Below are positions 1 to 12,364 of a stretch of 64,000 bases of DNA, piece by piece. The notes under the pieces were generated by a model. The model had not been told where the DNA came from. It did not search any database and saw nothing but the letters and a program-made list of their open reading frames with translations. Position 1 is the stretch's first letter. The number at the start of each line of letters is the position of its first letter. A program made the translations under genes and the position numbers. The stretch covers positions 57,004 to 121,003 of the forward strand of contig MU130366.1 of the NCBI GenBank assembly GCA_015039465.1, written 5' to 3'. This DNA comes from Phlegmacium glaucopus. Its lineage: Eukaryota > Basidiomycota > Agaricomycetes > Agaricales > Cortinariaceae.

Positions 1-189
1 TTGAGAAGAGAATGTTCTGCATTATGTCGTGGTGTGCCCACCCTTTGTTTCTAAATGGCTTGAGTTCTGTCTAAGAACATGAAGGATTTATTAGATGAAA
101 ATGTATATGGGTGGATGATGGTTATAAGGGAAGAACTAGAAAGAACATGGTTTAGTATAACATGGATGTATGCGTGGTAGGTAGGGGAG

Positions 190-1140
190 GGGTACGCACA
201 GCAAGGATAACAGACAAAGTTGTTTCCGTTGTTGCGGACACTTGAGCAGCAATGCCATAAGCGTGTCCTTCCAAGAAAAGATTTTACTGCCTTCAGGGAG
301 TTCTTCCGAAGTCCGCAGAAGCAACCTCTGATAAAGACATTTGCACAGCTTGTTCTCATTCTTCATCAGGTCCTTCATAATATTTCACGAACGCGCCGGA
401 TTCTAGGCGTTTCCAAACTCAGTAAAGAAAAAGACAATCGTCAATCATCTAGGCCAAAAAAAGAGCAGAACGACAAGAAAACAAAACAAGAATGAATGGC
501 TCACCCTTTCAAAGGCCGAACAGTAACACTTCAAGGTCACCAGTAATAACACCATACTGTTCGAATACCTTCCTTCAATCCGTTCGGCTTTCGACTTCCA
601 ATGATTCGAACCAGGAGGGGTAGAAATCACTTTTGCAGGACTTCCAGGCGTAACCACGAATCCGAAACAGCAACCACCAACCCTTCCTGCAAAAATGGCC
701 GATTCATGAATGTCCTTTCATTAACCATCTCTCATGCGGTGTCTTACGTTTTCCTGCCCTTGTACATGTTCTTGACATGGATGATCATGGATTTGTTACG
801 ACTTTCTGTTCCGTGTACGTTGACCCCATGATGACCTAATAAAGCGGTATGTGGGAGGGTGTGGAGAGATGGGAACCCTGCCATGGCTTCGACACCTAGA
901 GCAACTCCATCGCAGAGCCCTGGAATGAGGTGTAGTCTATCCAAAGTAGGTAGATCGAATGCTTCCACTATACAAGCACATCGATAGAGGGGAGGGGATG
1001 AATCCTGGTAATGATGGTGGATAAACTGTCGTTTTGTCTGGGTTGAACCTGAATTTAGTGCTCGTTCCCCAAGAGCTTCGACATTGCTCCTCTGGTGCGA
1101 GACAATGTTCACGCGCTAAAAAAAATTGATAAGAAACGAT
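190..1140 (-). pseudogene. XRN1-like 5'-3' exonuclease fragment (inverted part)
   Basis: Conceptual translation of the minus strand gives successive blocks recognisable from fungal Xrn1, but in shifting frames. Near 1030 there is FNPDKTTVYPP, at about 970-745 a block with GFPSLHTLPHTA and HGVNVHGTESRNKS, then PFLQEGLVVAVSD near 700, PGSPAKVISTP near 640, and PEGSKIF followed by HAYGIAAQVSATTETT near 310-220. These lie in the region after the nuclease domain of cytoplasmic Xrn1, the enzyme that degrades decapped RNA from the 5' end. At least three frame changes and no complete exon set mean it cannot encode a working protein. Homology stops near 190. The residues that should come next in Xrn1 are found on the opposite strand from about 5576, so this is one half of a rearranged copy. 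The family assignment is from memory of conserved blocks. Confidence 0.8.
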
Positions 1141-1711
1141 ATAGAAACAAAGTAATCAAATTCAACACGTCTGCCATACCTTTTTACCTTGATCAATAAA
1201 TGCAATCTTCACAATCGCCTCCCAATCTTGTTTTTTTCCCATTCAGATCCAACTCAGACTCCAATGGATATAAGTCGAGAATAGGTAAATTAGAATCATA
1301 CATCAAATCCTAATCGTACCCAAAAAAAAAAAGGTTGAGACCGACAAACGTAAAAAATGAATTTTGGTAAAAAAGACGGACCCGATATGCTATGCCATTT
1401 GCTAGCAATACCCATATCGATTGTTCATAGGCGGAAATACCCACGTCCTGCTGATGTCATATCTCCCATTACTCACTGGAGCTTCTCAGGTTAACAACAT
1501 TGTTATCGTCGGGTATCCACCCCACTGCACACATATACTTAGTTCGCGAAGATGAAGAACGACTTCGGAAGCGAAATCCAAAAGTTTGAAATTTGAAAGA
1601 CTTGTAGAGGCGCAGTGTAGGAGAAGCATTCCGCCGATCCTTCAAGGCTGTGTTTGCGAAAACTGGTGTTTATCCATATAAACCTGATGCAATCTCTAAA
1701 GAGCGGAACTT

Positions 1712-2364
1712 ACCAACTTGAACACACAGACATCCTTCCCCATTCTCCAGCCCGGTGAGAGCCACATCACAGTAATGGGTAGAATTATCTCCCACGACGC
1801 ACATAGCGCGATCTGCTGACCCATCCTGTAAGTTGTAACACACCTGCAACACCAACCAGGCAACCAAGCGAACCTATGATTGATCCCGAGGTTGAGATGC
1901 CAACAAAGCGCATGCGTGAATTATATGGTGCGCTAGTGACGACATTGTCCAGCGCTCTTCTTCCGTCGAAAACACGGACCACGTCTGTCTTCTCGCCAGC
2001 AGCCCCAGTTCTCGAGTACCTGCCAGAAATGCCCAACCAGATATCAGTCCCACGAAGCATTACAGACACACATTGACGAACTCACCAAAGACTGCTCCAA
2101 CTCGCGCGACATTATTCGGGCTCGGGAAGCCATCTATGACAGGAAAAATGCGCTGGTTGTCGTCCAGCACGTTCATCTGGACTTGATCAATCCCTGGAGA
2201 CAAAGGAGAACAAAACAAAAGACGATCGCACCAGCTTTTTTCCCAAAGGACCTGGTCGACATCTAACTGCTGATGGATTTTGTGATAAGCTGCGAAAGAG
2301 AAGGGGAACAAGGCAAAGAGGAAGACAGATAGAGAGGCAAGCAAGGTCACGAAGGATGATGCTG
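1712..2364 (-). other. Possible spliced gene remnant, unknown product
   Basis: Three minus-strand open segments join across plausible short introns: about 2364-2086, 2025-1877 and 1829-1712. Donors are GTGAGT at 2085 and GTAAGT near 1711. The upstream acceptor at about 2365 follows a CTAAC branch-like sequence. The first segment encodes a strongly hydrophobic stretch (LLASLSVFLFALFPFSFAA), like a signal peptide or membrane segment. The last is rich in Cys and Asp. No ATG start lies in the first segment, so at least one 5' exon is missing or unrecognised. I do not recognise the family, and it could be decayed. Confidence 0.3.
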
Positions 2365-5020
2365 CTAAGATTCAGTTAGAATGTCCATCACCTTGCTGTA
2401 AAGCAAGGTCTCTCCTGGGTCTAAAGTCAACATTTGTTGTGTCACGTTCTCATGAATCAATACAAATAAACACTCCACTTTTTCTTCCTGGTCGAAACTC
2501 ACAAAAGCTTCCGAAATGTTGAAACACCCTTTGTACTTGTTTGTTTTCTTGGTTTACGGTACAATCCCCCCTCATTGTACATGTTCTTACAACCCAAAAT
2601 GAAGGTTGTGGCCTTAAAACATACTCACACCCCCAAAATCCTCCAGTTGCTTTATGAAATCTTCATATATTGACGCAAATGTCATCATCGACGACCACGT
2701 GCAGGCACGTGTGCGCTTCTGGATTGATTCCCACGCCCACGTAACCATGGCTTTCCTTTCATTAATACACCCTTATTTTTAATTCCATTCTAATGTTAAA
2801 CTTAAAAGCTGCCGCATCCAATTTGAATATAGACATCCTCAACTGATCGACTACTGACATAAACAACCCAAGCTTACCTCAAAATGAATGTGTACTTTCA
2901 AAAGCCGATGGGAAAAAAAGAGCAATAGAAGAAGACGAAGAGGCTACCGCAACTGATGGTGAGGCCTCCCTCACTGAATATCCATTGCCCAAAAAAAAAA
3001 AAACAGAACAAATAAACACTGAATACTCATTTCTTACTCTTTCGCTTCTTTTTTCCCTTAATGTATAAAACCAAATGTATCAATACAAAGTGTGCTTAGT
3101 AATTCAGCAAGGTGTCAGTCGACGAAGTCGACCGCTAGTGTGTGTGTGGGAATAAATGCACATGAAATTATAGCCTGAGGCCCATTGCATGGCATTTACG
3201 ATTGAGATTGCAGAATTTAAATGTAACAACGGGACTACTAGTAAGTATGAGCGTGAGCATAAACAATATCTGTATAACAAAGTATTACTCAATAATGGAG
3301 TAGACGGATAACAATGAAGGTATTACCAGCAGGTTATGTGAAAGAGATTGTATTTCTCGAATTTCTTAAAAATGCGTCACAGGCATCCGGTGAGACAAGT
3401 TCTTAGTAAAGTAGAACGCGGGTATGGAATGTCTTGCCCGATAAAAGCGCAGAGTTGATGAAGGCCACCCCAATTTGCAAGCTCATCTTGAAGAAAATTA
3501 TTACACAACTTCCTATCAGATTGACCCTTGAAGGTAGCGTGTCAACGATTATCGGCATTACTAAAAGAACGAGTCCTATTTATAGGACTCGTAACCGCTA
3601 CCACTTCACCATTAGCCACGAGTAGCCACGCCTCTTACAGCACATGATGACTACGTCCCTACCTTGAATCTCACTGCTCAAGCATACACCTATCTCTTCA
3701 ATCTGATGTGTGGTTGTAACTCTGATTGAAATCCTTCAGATCGTACCAACCTCTGCACCTTTTGCCGGCCCAATCAAGGTTCTCAGCTTCGTTCTCACAA
3801 GCTGATGTCGAGATTGCCGTTAGTGTTTTTCCACTGTAGCAATTGAAAATGTCTAACTCCTTCCTAAGTGCACTGAGTCCCCATTCCCCAGTTTTTCCAC
3901 AGTTGCTGGTCCCGCTCCTACCGTCACCCCAGTGTAGGTCCACTGTTTGTGTGAAAGACCCTCCTAAACTAGACTCGTGACCAGTCGTCGATATGAGATC
4001 AAAAATAGAGCCTCTCGATATTAGGTTCCCTTGCTCGTGTCCGGTTCCCCTCTGGGACAAAGTATACACTACAAATCCGGTAATGGATGTGACATCAAAC
4101 ATCTTGCGTGACCTAGTTTAGTACAAGACTGTCCACTACGTGGATGTGACTGGATGTGATTGGTACGAGACTAGGGTCCTAAAATAGTCCGACCGCATTG
4201 CTGGGGCCTGCCCACCATTATTAGAATGGGTGATCACGGGACATATAACCCTTGTCTTGAAATTTATGTGGTTGGTTTGAAGTATACAAATCTAGACGAG
4301 AGCAATAACAATGTGTGGCTTAAGCTAGAGGGGGAATATGCAGTATATTCATTCAAACTGATGGAGAATTCCGTCCCCAAAGGCTACAAATAGTAACGAG
4401 TGGCTATGTAATAGATATGAGACCTTTCTGCTATTGGTACATATTCCTGCTATCTACTCTGGTCCAAATCAATAGGTGGTACTTTGTCGAGGACAATTAC
4501 TAAACTAGCCCTTTTCAAATTGCCATAAGGTGAGGATGTATCAGTGTATCAGTGCACGCATAGCTCTAGCAATGCTTTTAGGCTATTATGTCCCAGTCTC
4601 TGCTCAGGTGCCAGCATCAGCATATCTTCCCATATTTATAAGGGTACGCCTACGACTTGAAGGAAGTTGTCGTTCGCAACTTGATGAATGTTTTGATTTG
4701 GTATAGTCGTACAATAGCTTGAATGAATTACCATGTGATATGGTAATACATATCCAAGGAGTCTGTTCTAAAACCTACTGTGAGTTATCTTAACATCTTT
4801 TTTCGATCAACTTGAATCCACCAATTGATCCCAGCCTTTGCATATCTGATGGATACCACGTGAGTCACGTGATTTTACAACTCCGATCATTGTTGACATT
4901 AATAGTTCAAGTTGGTTGGACTACAAAACTAAGAGCCTGTTTGGATATGGTTGTTGGTCGGAGTGTGGACCTATTTTATGTGCCCTGCCGACACTGCCGA
5001 GCCAACATTGACTCGGAACT
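2365..5020. other. No supportable gene; low-complexity and repeat-like DNA
   Basis: This stretch is AT-rich with homopolymer A runs. A 134-codon open frame on the minus strand (4102-3698) begins with ATG but has no recognisable domain, so it is not called. Near 4930 the sequence GAGCCTGTTTGGAT resembles terminal motifs seen in PIF/Harbinger-type transposons, which fits the SANT-like gene just downstream. Confidence 0.4.
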
Positions 5021-5147
5021 TTAATTTTATGCATTGTGTTTATCTTCATCGATGGCAGATCAATTAAATCATCGTGAATTCCTTCATCGTGCATGGGCAG
5101 GTGCCCTCACTATTACTACATTGTGTGCACAATATTCTGCAGTTCTC

Positions 5148-5575
5148 ATGACTTCAAACTCCAACTCCAAGGCTCAGTGGAACGAGGAAGAGACAACAGC
5201 GCTACTTTTATATCTTGATGGTTGAAAATCTGAGACGGAAAGTGTTGGGAACTTCAAGAAACCTGTATGGTCCAATGCACCCAATATAATCAGTCATCTC
5301 CTAACCAAGGGGCCACCAAAAACATCAAAAATGTGTCAGACCAAATGGAGCAGTGTGAGTAGCGAGCCCTTGCCAACTGCCTGTTACTGACTCACTATCC
5401 TTCCAGCTGAAGAACATCTATACGTCAATCAAGTTCTATCGTACAGCATCTGGGCTCTTCTTTGATCCTAAGGAAATGGGTGCTAACATACAAACTGAAA
5501 CTGAGGCAGTAGTTTGGAATGATCTTGTCGCAAAAAAGGTACATTCCGAGTGGGCAGAAACCGATAAATTCAAAG
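5148..5575 (+). pseudogene. SANT/Myb-like transposon-associated protein, broken
   Basis: The frame opens at ATG 5148 and encodes AQWNEEETTALLLYL, the start of a Myb/SANT-like DNA-binding domain common in basidiomycete PIF/Harbinger-type elements. A TGA at 5223 interrupts it. The same domain resumes with KMCQTKWSS, crosses a clean intron (GTGAGT at 5355, acceptor ending 5408) and continues with LKNIYTSIKFYRTASG and VVWNDLVAKK. Proteins of this group are thought to help the transposase bind its ends. Its coding sequence runs directly into XRN1-like residues near 5576, so the 3' end has been lost or fused by rearrangement. Confidence 0.6.
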
Positions 5576-7108
5576 ACGTCGTTGTTCATCGGAAAGCTAG
5601 TCGATACTACCCTTCTTTCAAGCCTGCTGAAATGGTAGGAATCTCTGGAAGAGCGTTGGGAAAGATCACTTCGAATTTCACGGCTATCACGTCAGATCAC
5701 CAGAAGAACAATTTGGGGCTCAGTTTGAAATACGAAGCGAAGGGTTTGAAAGTAATTGATTATTCAAGGAAGGTCGAAACTGGGATTATAGCGAGAAAGC
5801 CATCGAATTGCCGAGAGAGTACTCTTTTTTTTCCGGGTTGACGAACGCATGTAACGATATCCTATTTTGTAGAGCAAATTCCAACCCTCTTTCGTTGTCT
5901 TGATGGTAGTGGGGATGGTATGTGCTATTACCGTCTTCTCTGTGGGGCTGAGTTGCTGACGTATATTTATAGGCATGATGAAGGCAGCAGATGCACTTCC
6001 AGGTCCAGACCCTGATGGACAAGTCAAGGAAATCAATAGTTGGCTCAAATCCAAAGGTGTCAGAGATTTCGAGGCCGTGTCTTTTTACTGTGATCAGTTG
6101 ACCAAGGTATGACTGGATATCCTCCGATATCCTCGCTGTCGAACAACTTCAATCTTTCTAATACCCGCTTTCTCTCTCAAGGAAACCGTAGCTGAAATTG
6201 AGGCTTCAGCTGATACCATCACCAAAAGCAAGTCTCCTGGATCGATCAAGAAAGCGATTGTCAAAAGCATCCCAAGACAGGCAGTGCTCAGACCTTCCCA
6301 TGTTGCTTATCGCCTTCAGAACCAGCATTTTGCACTTGGGGATCGCGTAACAATGGTTCAAGGTTCAGGGGGTGTCCCATTATCTGTCGAAGGAGTGGTG
6401 GTAGACCTCAATGGTCAATTGATGTAGTGTGGGATGTTCCCTTCATGCCTGGTGTCACGCTAGGAGATCGGTCCGTTTGACAGTCGGACTCACTGACTTT
6501 TTTTCGTTTTTGATTGAAACTTTGCTTCTCTTTAGATGTTCGCAATACCGTGGTTCAGCAGTTGAATTCAATACGTGCCTGAATTTGACTAATCCTCAAT
6601 CCAATCCGAAAGCTCCCCCACCTATTCACAATAATGCGCTTTCAAACTTCGTTTCGGTCAACATGCAGCCATCACACCAGCACCCGGACAGGCGGCAGCT
6701 TCAGGTTTCAGACCTGCACCTCCCGTAAAATCAGCCATCTTTTTTTTCTTATTTCAAGTAAAATATATCCCTGACTTGGTTTTAAATTTCTCCAAAGTCC
6801 AAACCAACCTTCACATGTTCACATCATGGTTAACCCAAATAGAAGTGGATGGCGAGGAGGTCGTGTAAATGGCCGTGGTGGACCGCCAGCCACCCAAGCA
6901 AGTCCCAACAATGCATATCGAAATTGTTTCGCCTGGTGCAGCAGGAGTGCCGTCTACACCGTTTATCCCTCTCATAATTCTAACCGTGGAGGAGGGCCTC
7001 CACGAGGCAGAGGTTTTGTTCCAGGATTTCGTGGTGGTCGTGGCTTCGTTCCAGGGAGTGATCGAGGTCGAAGGCTGAGGTTTCCGCGGCAGAGGTCGAG
7101 GGTCTGAT
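5576..7108 (+). pseudogene. XRN1-like exonuclease C-terminal fragment
   Basis: From about 5590 the plus strand encodes RYYPSFKPAEMVG and ISGRALGKITSNF, then DPDGQVKEINSWLKSKGV, NQHFALGDRVTMVQ and YRGSAVEFNTCLNLTNPQ, ending in an Arg/Gly-rich tail near 6826-7108. This order matches the C-terminal SH3-like and RG-tail part of fungal Xrn1. Introns at 6107-6181 and about 6474-6537 are still visible. Single-base losses break the frame near 5782 (WDYSEKAIELPREYS is in another frame) and near 6418 (DVVWDVPFMPG is shifted), so this is a dead copy. Its first residues follow on from where the minus-strand fragment stops. Confidence 0.82.
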
Positions 7109-8114
7109 ATTAGTTGTTTTCATGTGTTGTATTATCATACTGGGTCGAACAGATGTGCTTTCACGCGTTATATAGAGGCTCCTAAAAGCATGAGTAACAG
7201 AAGAAATGCCGCGACAGCTACAGTGGCTCTGGCAACAATTTCTAACATTAACACTGCTGTCAATGAGGCCAGCATCTTTTACTAATTTCGGCGGTCTCTG
7301 AACAGTGGCTGACCGGTATCGATCCTAGTGTTGTGCTTACCTATGTTACAGGGGAAGCAACGCTGGACTTGTGCATTTGTCGGTGGTTATATTTACTTAT
7401 ATGATTTCAACAGATAACATTACTTACAAGGGAAGGTTCTCATCCTGAGTCCTCCTGTCTTACCTTTAACTCTATCCTTGTCACCTTAGACTAGCGGATA
7501 TCCATGCGCTATAATATATTTCGTGCCACCCTGTTTATGCTGAGTCTTGGGCTCCTCGCCCACCAACGACGCGCTGTGTCTCTTCATCAGAAGATGGATC
7601 CAATTTTCGCCTTCTGATCAAGAGACACAGCCGCTCGCAGCAGGGTTGCCATGCTCTCGATGTTTTTGAGTGATTGTGGGAAGCCCTGTTTGTCAATTCA
7701 TTACGAGGATCTCTTCCTCCGGTGGTGTTCAGCTTCATGAGCCTCCCGTGTCCTTCGCTTGCTACTGTACATGTTGTCCACTGGTTAGGAATGGTGAATT
7801 TTTGTGTAGTTTTTCATGCGCCCTTTCCGTCGGTTGGTTGGCCGGTCTTGTTCAGTATGGTCTGACAGCATTCCGCATGATTGCTGCGTTAGTCATCAAC
7901 AGAGCCACGCACCTAGCTCGGATTATTTCGATGTTAGGAAGACATATGTAGTAAAATATACAGTCTTATCATCAGACTAGGCCATCAGGACATTTAGAGT
8001 GTGTCAAGTGGTACAATTTTCGGTGCACTGAGAGTTGGACCACTGCTCTTATGTAATCAGAACTCCTTTCTTCTTGCCTCTCATCACCCACTGCGCATCG
8101 AGCACAACAACCCA
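7109..8114. other. Intergenic, no supportable gene
   Basis: There are only short open frames in several phases and no recognised domain. It lies between the XRN1-like remnant and the NLR-like gene and probably includes the promoter of the latter. Confidence 0.4.
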
Positions 8115-11100
8115 ATGTTGAACGATATGAAGCGCATTTATAGGAAATTTAGCAAGTCTAAGAAAGTAAAACACACATCTCTGACCACCACCGACGCTCT
8201 TGGTTCAAGGCCTGAAGTAGCAACTTCGATATCGACAGCCATAACGAGCATCGCTGATCTCATGCCATCCGTTCCTGCTAGCGCTGTAGCTGAAAGGGTT
8301 CAAGTTAATCAAGCCGTTGGAATTAATGTGAGTATTCTTCTTCGCCCATCGCGTCCAAAATTACTTATCCGTCGTCGTCGATTAGGTTACCCAGGAACTG
8401 CAAGTATCCGCCTTGGAGATCAATGGTCATTTTCCCGTAAGCGTTCAACTTATCTCATCACATCCATAATCACTCAATCCTTGTCGTCGATCTGACTCGA
8501 TCAGGCCGCCCATGAACTCCAAGTCTCCGCCCCAGTCTCTGCCCTAGTGAAGATCAATGACCCTGCTTGCGTAAGCATTCAACTCGGTCCATCACATCCA
8601 TAACTCAATCATTGTCGTTGATCAGACCGACCATGAACTCCAAGTCTCAGTTGCTCCTACAGTCCGTTCGGAAGAAACTTTGCTCTTCTCACCTGATACC
8701 GTGATGCGAGCCAAATTGGGATCTACGGAATCAGAACAAAATCCCTGTGTGAGTTGATTACACCTGCTGTTCTCGGCTATTCCTGATGATCAACAGACCC
8801 AGCATTCTGGCTCGGGTCTCCTTCCCAATGCCAAGAATGTATTCATCACTGGCAGCACTTTTGTGAGTCTTCTCTTATACTGTGCAAATGATTCCGCAAT
8901 AATTGTACATATTTTATCTGCCAGAACCATATAGTCAATATGCCTCCTGCCAGTACTGGCCAAGGACAGGTAAAGATCCCCGTACCTCAAAAACCAAACC
9001 CCAGTCCAATCTTTACTGGACGGAAAGATGTACTCAACAAACTTGGGAAGATTTTTGGTCTTCGTACTAATAGTCAATTGATGCCAAGGCGTTCTTGTCT
9101 CCTCTGGGGATTGGGAGGGATTGGAAAGACCCAGATCTGTCTCAAGTTCACAGAAGATATGTCTGACAGGTAAGCATCTTTGCATTACATTCATGACAAC
9201 ACTGGATTCATTTCTTACTCTAGTTTTTCACATGTGTTCTGGGTTGATGCCTCCTCTCTTGAAAGCATTAAAATGTCTTTCAGGGGGATATCCACCATTC
9301 CTGCTGCACAGGTTTTTGGTTTAGATGGCTTAGTTGAGTCTGCCCTGCAGTGGATATCTCATATTCAAGAGGAATGGTTAATTGTGTTTGATAATGCTGA
9401 TGATCCTTCTCCAGAGGTGGTGGCCAAGTTCATTCCTCCAGGTAACAGAGGTAATATTCTGATTACTAGCAGAAACAGATCCATGGGAAGGATTGTATCA
9501 TTTGAGAACAGAATTGCAGTCAATGAGATGGAGGAGTCAGATGCTATATCTCTCCTTCTCAAGTCTAGCTGTTTGGATTCCTTACCTGAGCATCAACAAG
9601 CTGCTAAAAGGATTGTCAATGAACTTGGCTACATTCCTCTTGCTGTTGATCATGCTGGTGCTTACATTGAAGCTGGGAAATGTGATCTCAATAAATATCT
9701 GAGACAATTCTCCTTACATCGTCAGACTCTCATGTCAGATGCTGCATTCACAGGAGCATCCAACTACAATCAAACAGTGTATGGGACTTGGGATTTATCC
9801 TTTAAAGAAATAGAAAGGAGAGCTAGTGGACAATCCACTGTGGGAAATGCACCAGCAGCCCAGGCTGCAATCCTAATCCTTCAAATATGTGCTTTCTATC
9901 ATCATAGTAATATTTCCAAGGACATATTCCGATCTGCTGCTGAGGAGTCCAGGAAATATGCTATTGATAGTGAGGTAGCTGAAAAGCTACCCCAGGCAAT
10001 CAATTCATTGGATCATACCCTACTTGTACTGGACAATAATGGTCAGTGGGATGACTTCCTGTTTGGGCAAGGTATTGGTGTGCTTCTGTCATTCTCCTTG
10101 ATGAGAAGAGGACATTCATCTGAAATGTTGTCTGTTCATCCTTTGGTGCACTGCTGGAGTAGAGAGCGAATGTTGAAATCTGAGCAGCAAAGAACATGGG
10201 AGATGGGAGGCATAATCTTGTCCTGTGCAATTCCAGAGAGATTTACAACTCAGGATTATGCATTAAGGAGATTGGTTCTTCCACATATCAAGGCAAATGA
10301 GTTATATAGGAGCCAGATAGGACTTATCAGCCAGTACTATGATGATAAATATAGTAATTTTGCACTAGTAATGAGGGAGAATGGAGAGTGGAAGAATGCA
10401 GAGCAGCTAAATACTCAAGTGATGGACATGAGGAAGAAGCTTCTTGGTGCGGAACATCCATCCACCCTCACAAGCATGGCAAACCTAGCATCTACATACC
10501 ATAATCAGGGAAGGTGGAATGAGGCAGAGCAGCTATTTGTTCAAGTCATGGATATGAGGAAGTCACTTCTTGGTGCAGAACATCCAGACACCCTCACAAG
10601 TATGGCATATATAGCAGCTACATACTGGCATCAGGGAAGGTGGAATGAAGGAGAGCAGTTGTTTGTTCAAGTCATGGACATGAGGAAGAATCTTCTTGGT
10701 GCAGAACACCCATCCACCCTCACAAGCATGGGAAATCTAGCAGGAATATACCAACATCAGGGAAGGTGGAATGAGGCAGAGCAGCTCCTTGTTCAAGTCA
10801 TCAACATGATGAAGAATGTTCTTGGTGCAGAACATCCAGACACCCTCAAAAGTGTGGGAAATCTAGCAGGGACATACTGGCAACAGGGAAGGTGGAATGA
10901 GGCAGAGCAGCTAGAGATCCAAGTTATGGACATGATGAAGAATGTTCTTGGTGCAGAACATCCAAACACCCTCACAAGCATGGCAAATCTAGCATCCACA
11001 TACCATAATCAGGGAAGGTGGAATGAAGCAGAGCAACTAGAGGTTCAAGTGATGGACATAAGGAAGAAACTTCTTGGTGCAGAACATCCAGACACCCTCA

Positions 11101-11996
11101 GAAGCATGGGAAATCTAGCATTATTATACCTTAATCAGGGAAGGTTCAATGAGGCAGAGCAGCTACAAGTTCAAGTCATGGACATGATGAGGAATCTTAT
11201 TGGTGTAGAACATCTAGACACTCTCACAAGCATGGAAAGCCTAGCACACACATACTATAATCAGGGAAGGTGGAACAAGGCAGAGCAACTACAAGTTCAA
11301 GTCATAGACATGATGAAGAAGCTCCTTGGTGCAGAACATCCAGACACCCTCAAAACCATGGGAAATCTAGCAGCCACATACTATGATCAGGGAAGGTGGA
11401 ATGAGGCAGAGGAGCTGTTTGTTCAAATCATGGACATCAGCAAGAAGCATCTTGGTGCACAACATCCAGACACTCTCACAAGCATGGAAAATCTAGCATT
11501 CACATACTGTGATCATGGAAGGTGGAATGAGGCAGAGGAACTAGAAGTTCAAGTTATGGACATGAGCAAGAATATTCTTGGTGCAGAACATCCAGACACC
11601 ATTACAAGCATAGGAAATCTAGCAGCCACATACTGGCATCAAGGAAGGTGGAATGAAGCAGAGCAACTGTTTGTTCAAGTCATGAATATGAGAAAGAAGC
11701 TTCTTGGTGCAGAACATCCAGACACCCTCATAAGCATGGGAAATCTAGCATCTACATACCATGCTCAGGGAAGGTGGAATGAGGCAGAGCAGCTGTTTGT
11801 TCAAGTTATGGAAGTGAGGAAGAATGTTCTTGGTGCAGAACATCCAGACACCCTCAAAAGCATGAGAAATGTTACAACCTTGAGGAGTGCAGAGGGAGAT
11901 CTGACCCTAGACAGTTGTGTTAAGAGATTGAAAGTGAAGATGAGCCTCAAGAGTGCCAAGGAATTGCCTTGGTATTGTCTTAGAGGTTTGAGATAG
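8115..11996 (+). CDS. NB-ARC/TPR STAND protein (fungal NLR-like)
   Basis: Seven exons join in phase: 8115-8327, 8386-8436, 8505-8570, 8626-8748, 8797-8862, 8925-9169 and 9224-11996, giving 1178 residues. An in-frame ATG at 8127 is an alternative start. Residues 1-173 are a variable N-terminus. Exons 2-4 repeat the sequence ELQV, and exon 5 has NVFITGSTFNH, a motif common just before the NTPase of basidiomycete NLR-like proteins. The NTPase has a P-loop GLGGIGKT (235-242), a Walker B-like EEWLIVFDNADD, an NILITSRN sensor block and a GYIPLAVDHAGAY motif. Twelve 42-residue kinesin-light-chain type TPRs follow at about 632-1135. Such proteins are ATP switches implicated in fungal non-self recognition or programmed death; the ligand and the output domain are not evident here. 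The last 40 or so codons come from an LTR-like repeat. Confidence 0.9.
10355..11866 (+). repeat. Twelve tandem 126-bp TPR-coding units
   Basis: These are direct repeats in the NLR-like gene, each encoding 42 residues around the core QGRWNEAEQL and LGAEHPDTL. Units are highly similar at DNA level, so copy number is open to change by unequal exchange. Confidence 0.95.
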
Positions 11997-12181
11997 AAGA
12001 TCTTTAGAGCAGTAAGGTTCTCAGGAACTAGTTAATGTACATCAATGATAAACTAGGGTTTATATACTAAAAGAGTAGAATGAAAGGCATGAGATGACTC
12101 AGGTAAGTGTATGGTAATTGCATGTAAAACATATGTAAAAGGAATGGAGAACACATGTGATGTAGTGACAAAAGCATTCTG
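11870..12181 (+). repeat. LTR-like repeat, copy 1
   Basis: It begins TGTTACAAC and resembles both the sequence that starts at 12182 and, inverted, the solo LTR at 14273-14682. Shared blocks include TTGGTATTGTCTTA, TTAGAGCAGTAAG and GCATGTAAAACATATGT. It supplies the last codons and the stop codon of the NLR-like gene. Confidence 0.65.
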
Positions 12182-12364
12182 TGTTACAACTTTGAAGAAT
12201 TTAGATGAAATAAAGATCTGATTCTAGAGTTGAGTCAAGAGAAATCAAATAAGAGAATAAATGAGAAGAGTGCCAAAGAGGATGTCTCTATTGGTATTGT
12301 CTTAAGAAGTTTGAGAAAGAATGTATATCCTTAGAGCAGTAAGATTCTCAAGAAGTTAGAACTT
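12182..12364 (+). repeat. LTR-like repeat, copy 2, left part
   Basis: It begins TGTTACAAC directly after copy 1 and ends where the terminal inverted repeat of a DNA transposon starts. The rest of the repeat reappears at about 20341-20540, beyond the transposon, so the transposon split it. Confidence 0.65.

Noticed and set aside
3698..4102. Minus-strand frame of 134 codons starting with ATG
   Set aside because: No recognised domain, and it lies in decayed sequence. It could be a gene, but support is too thin.
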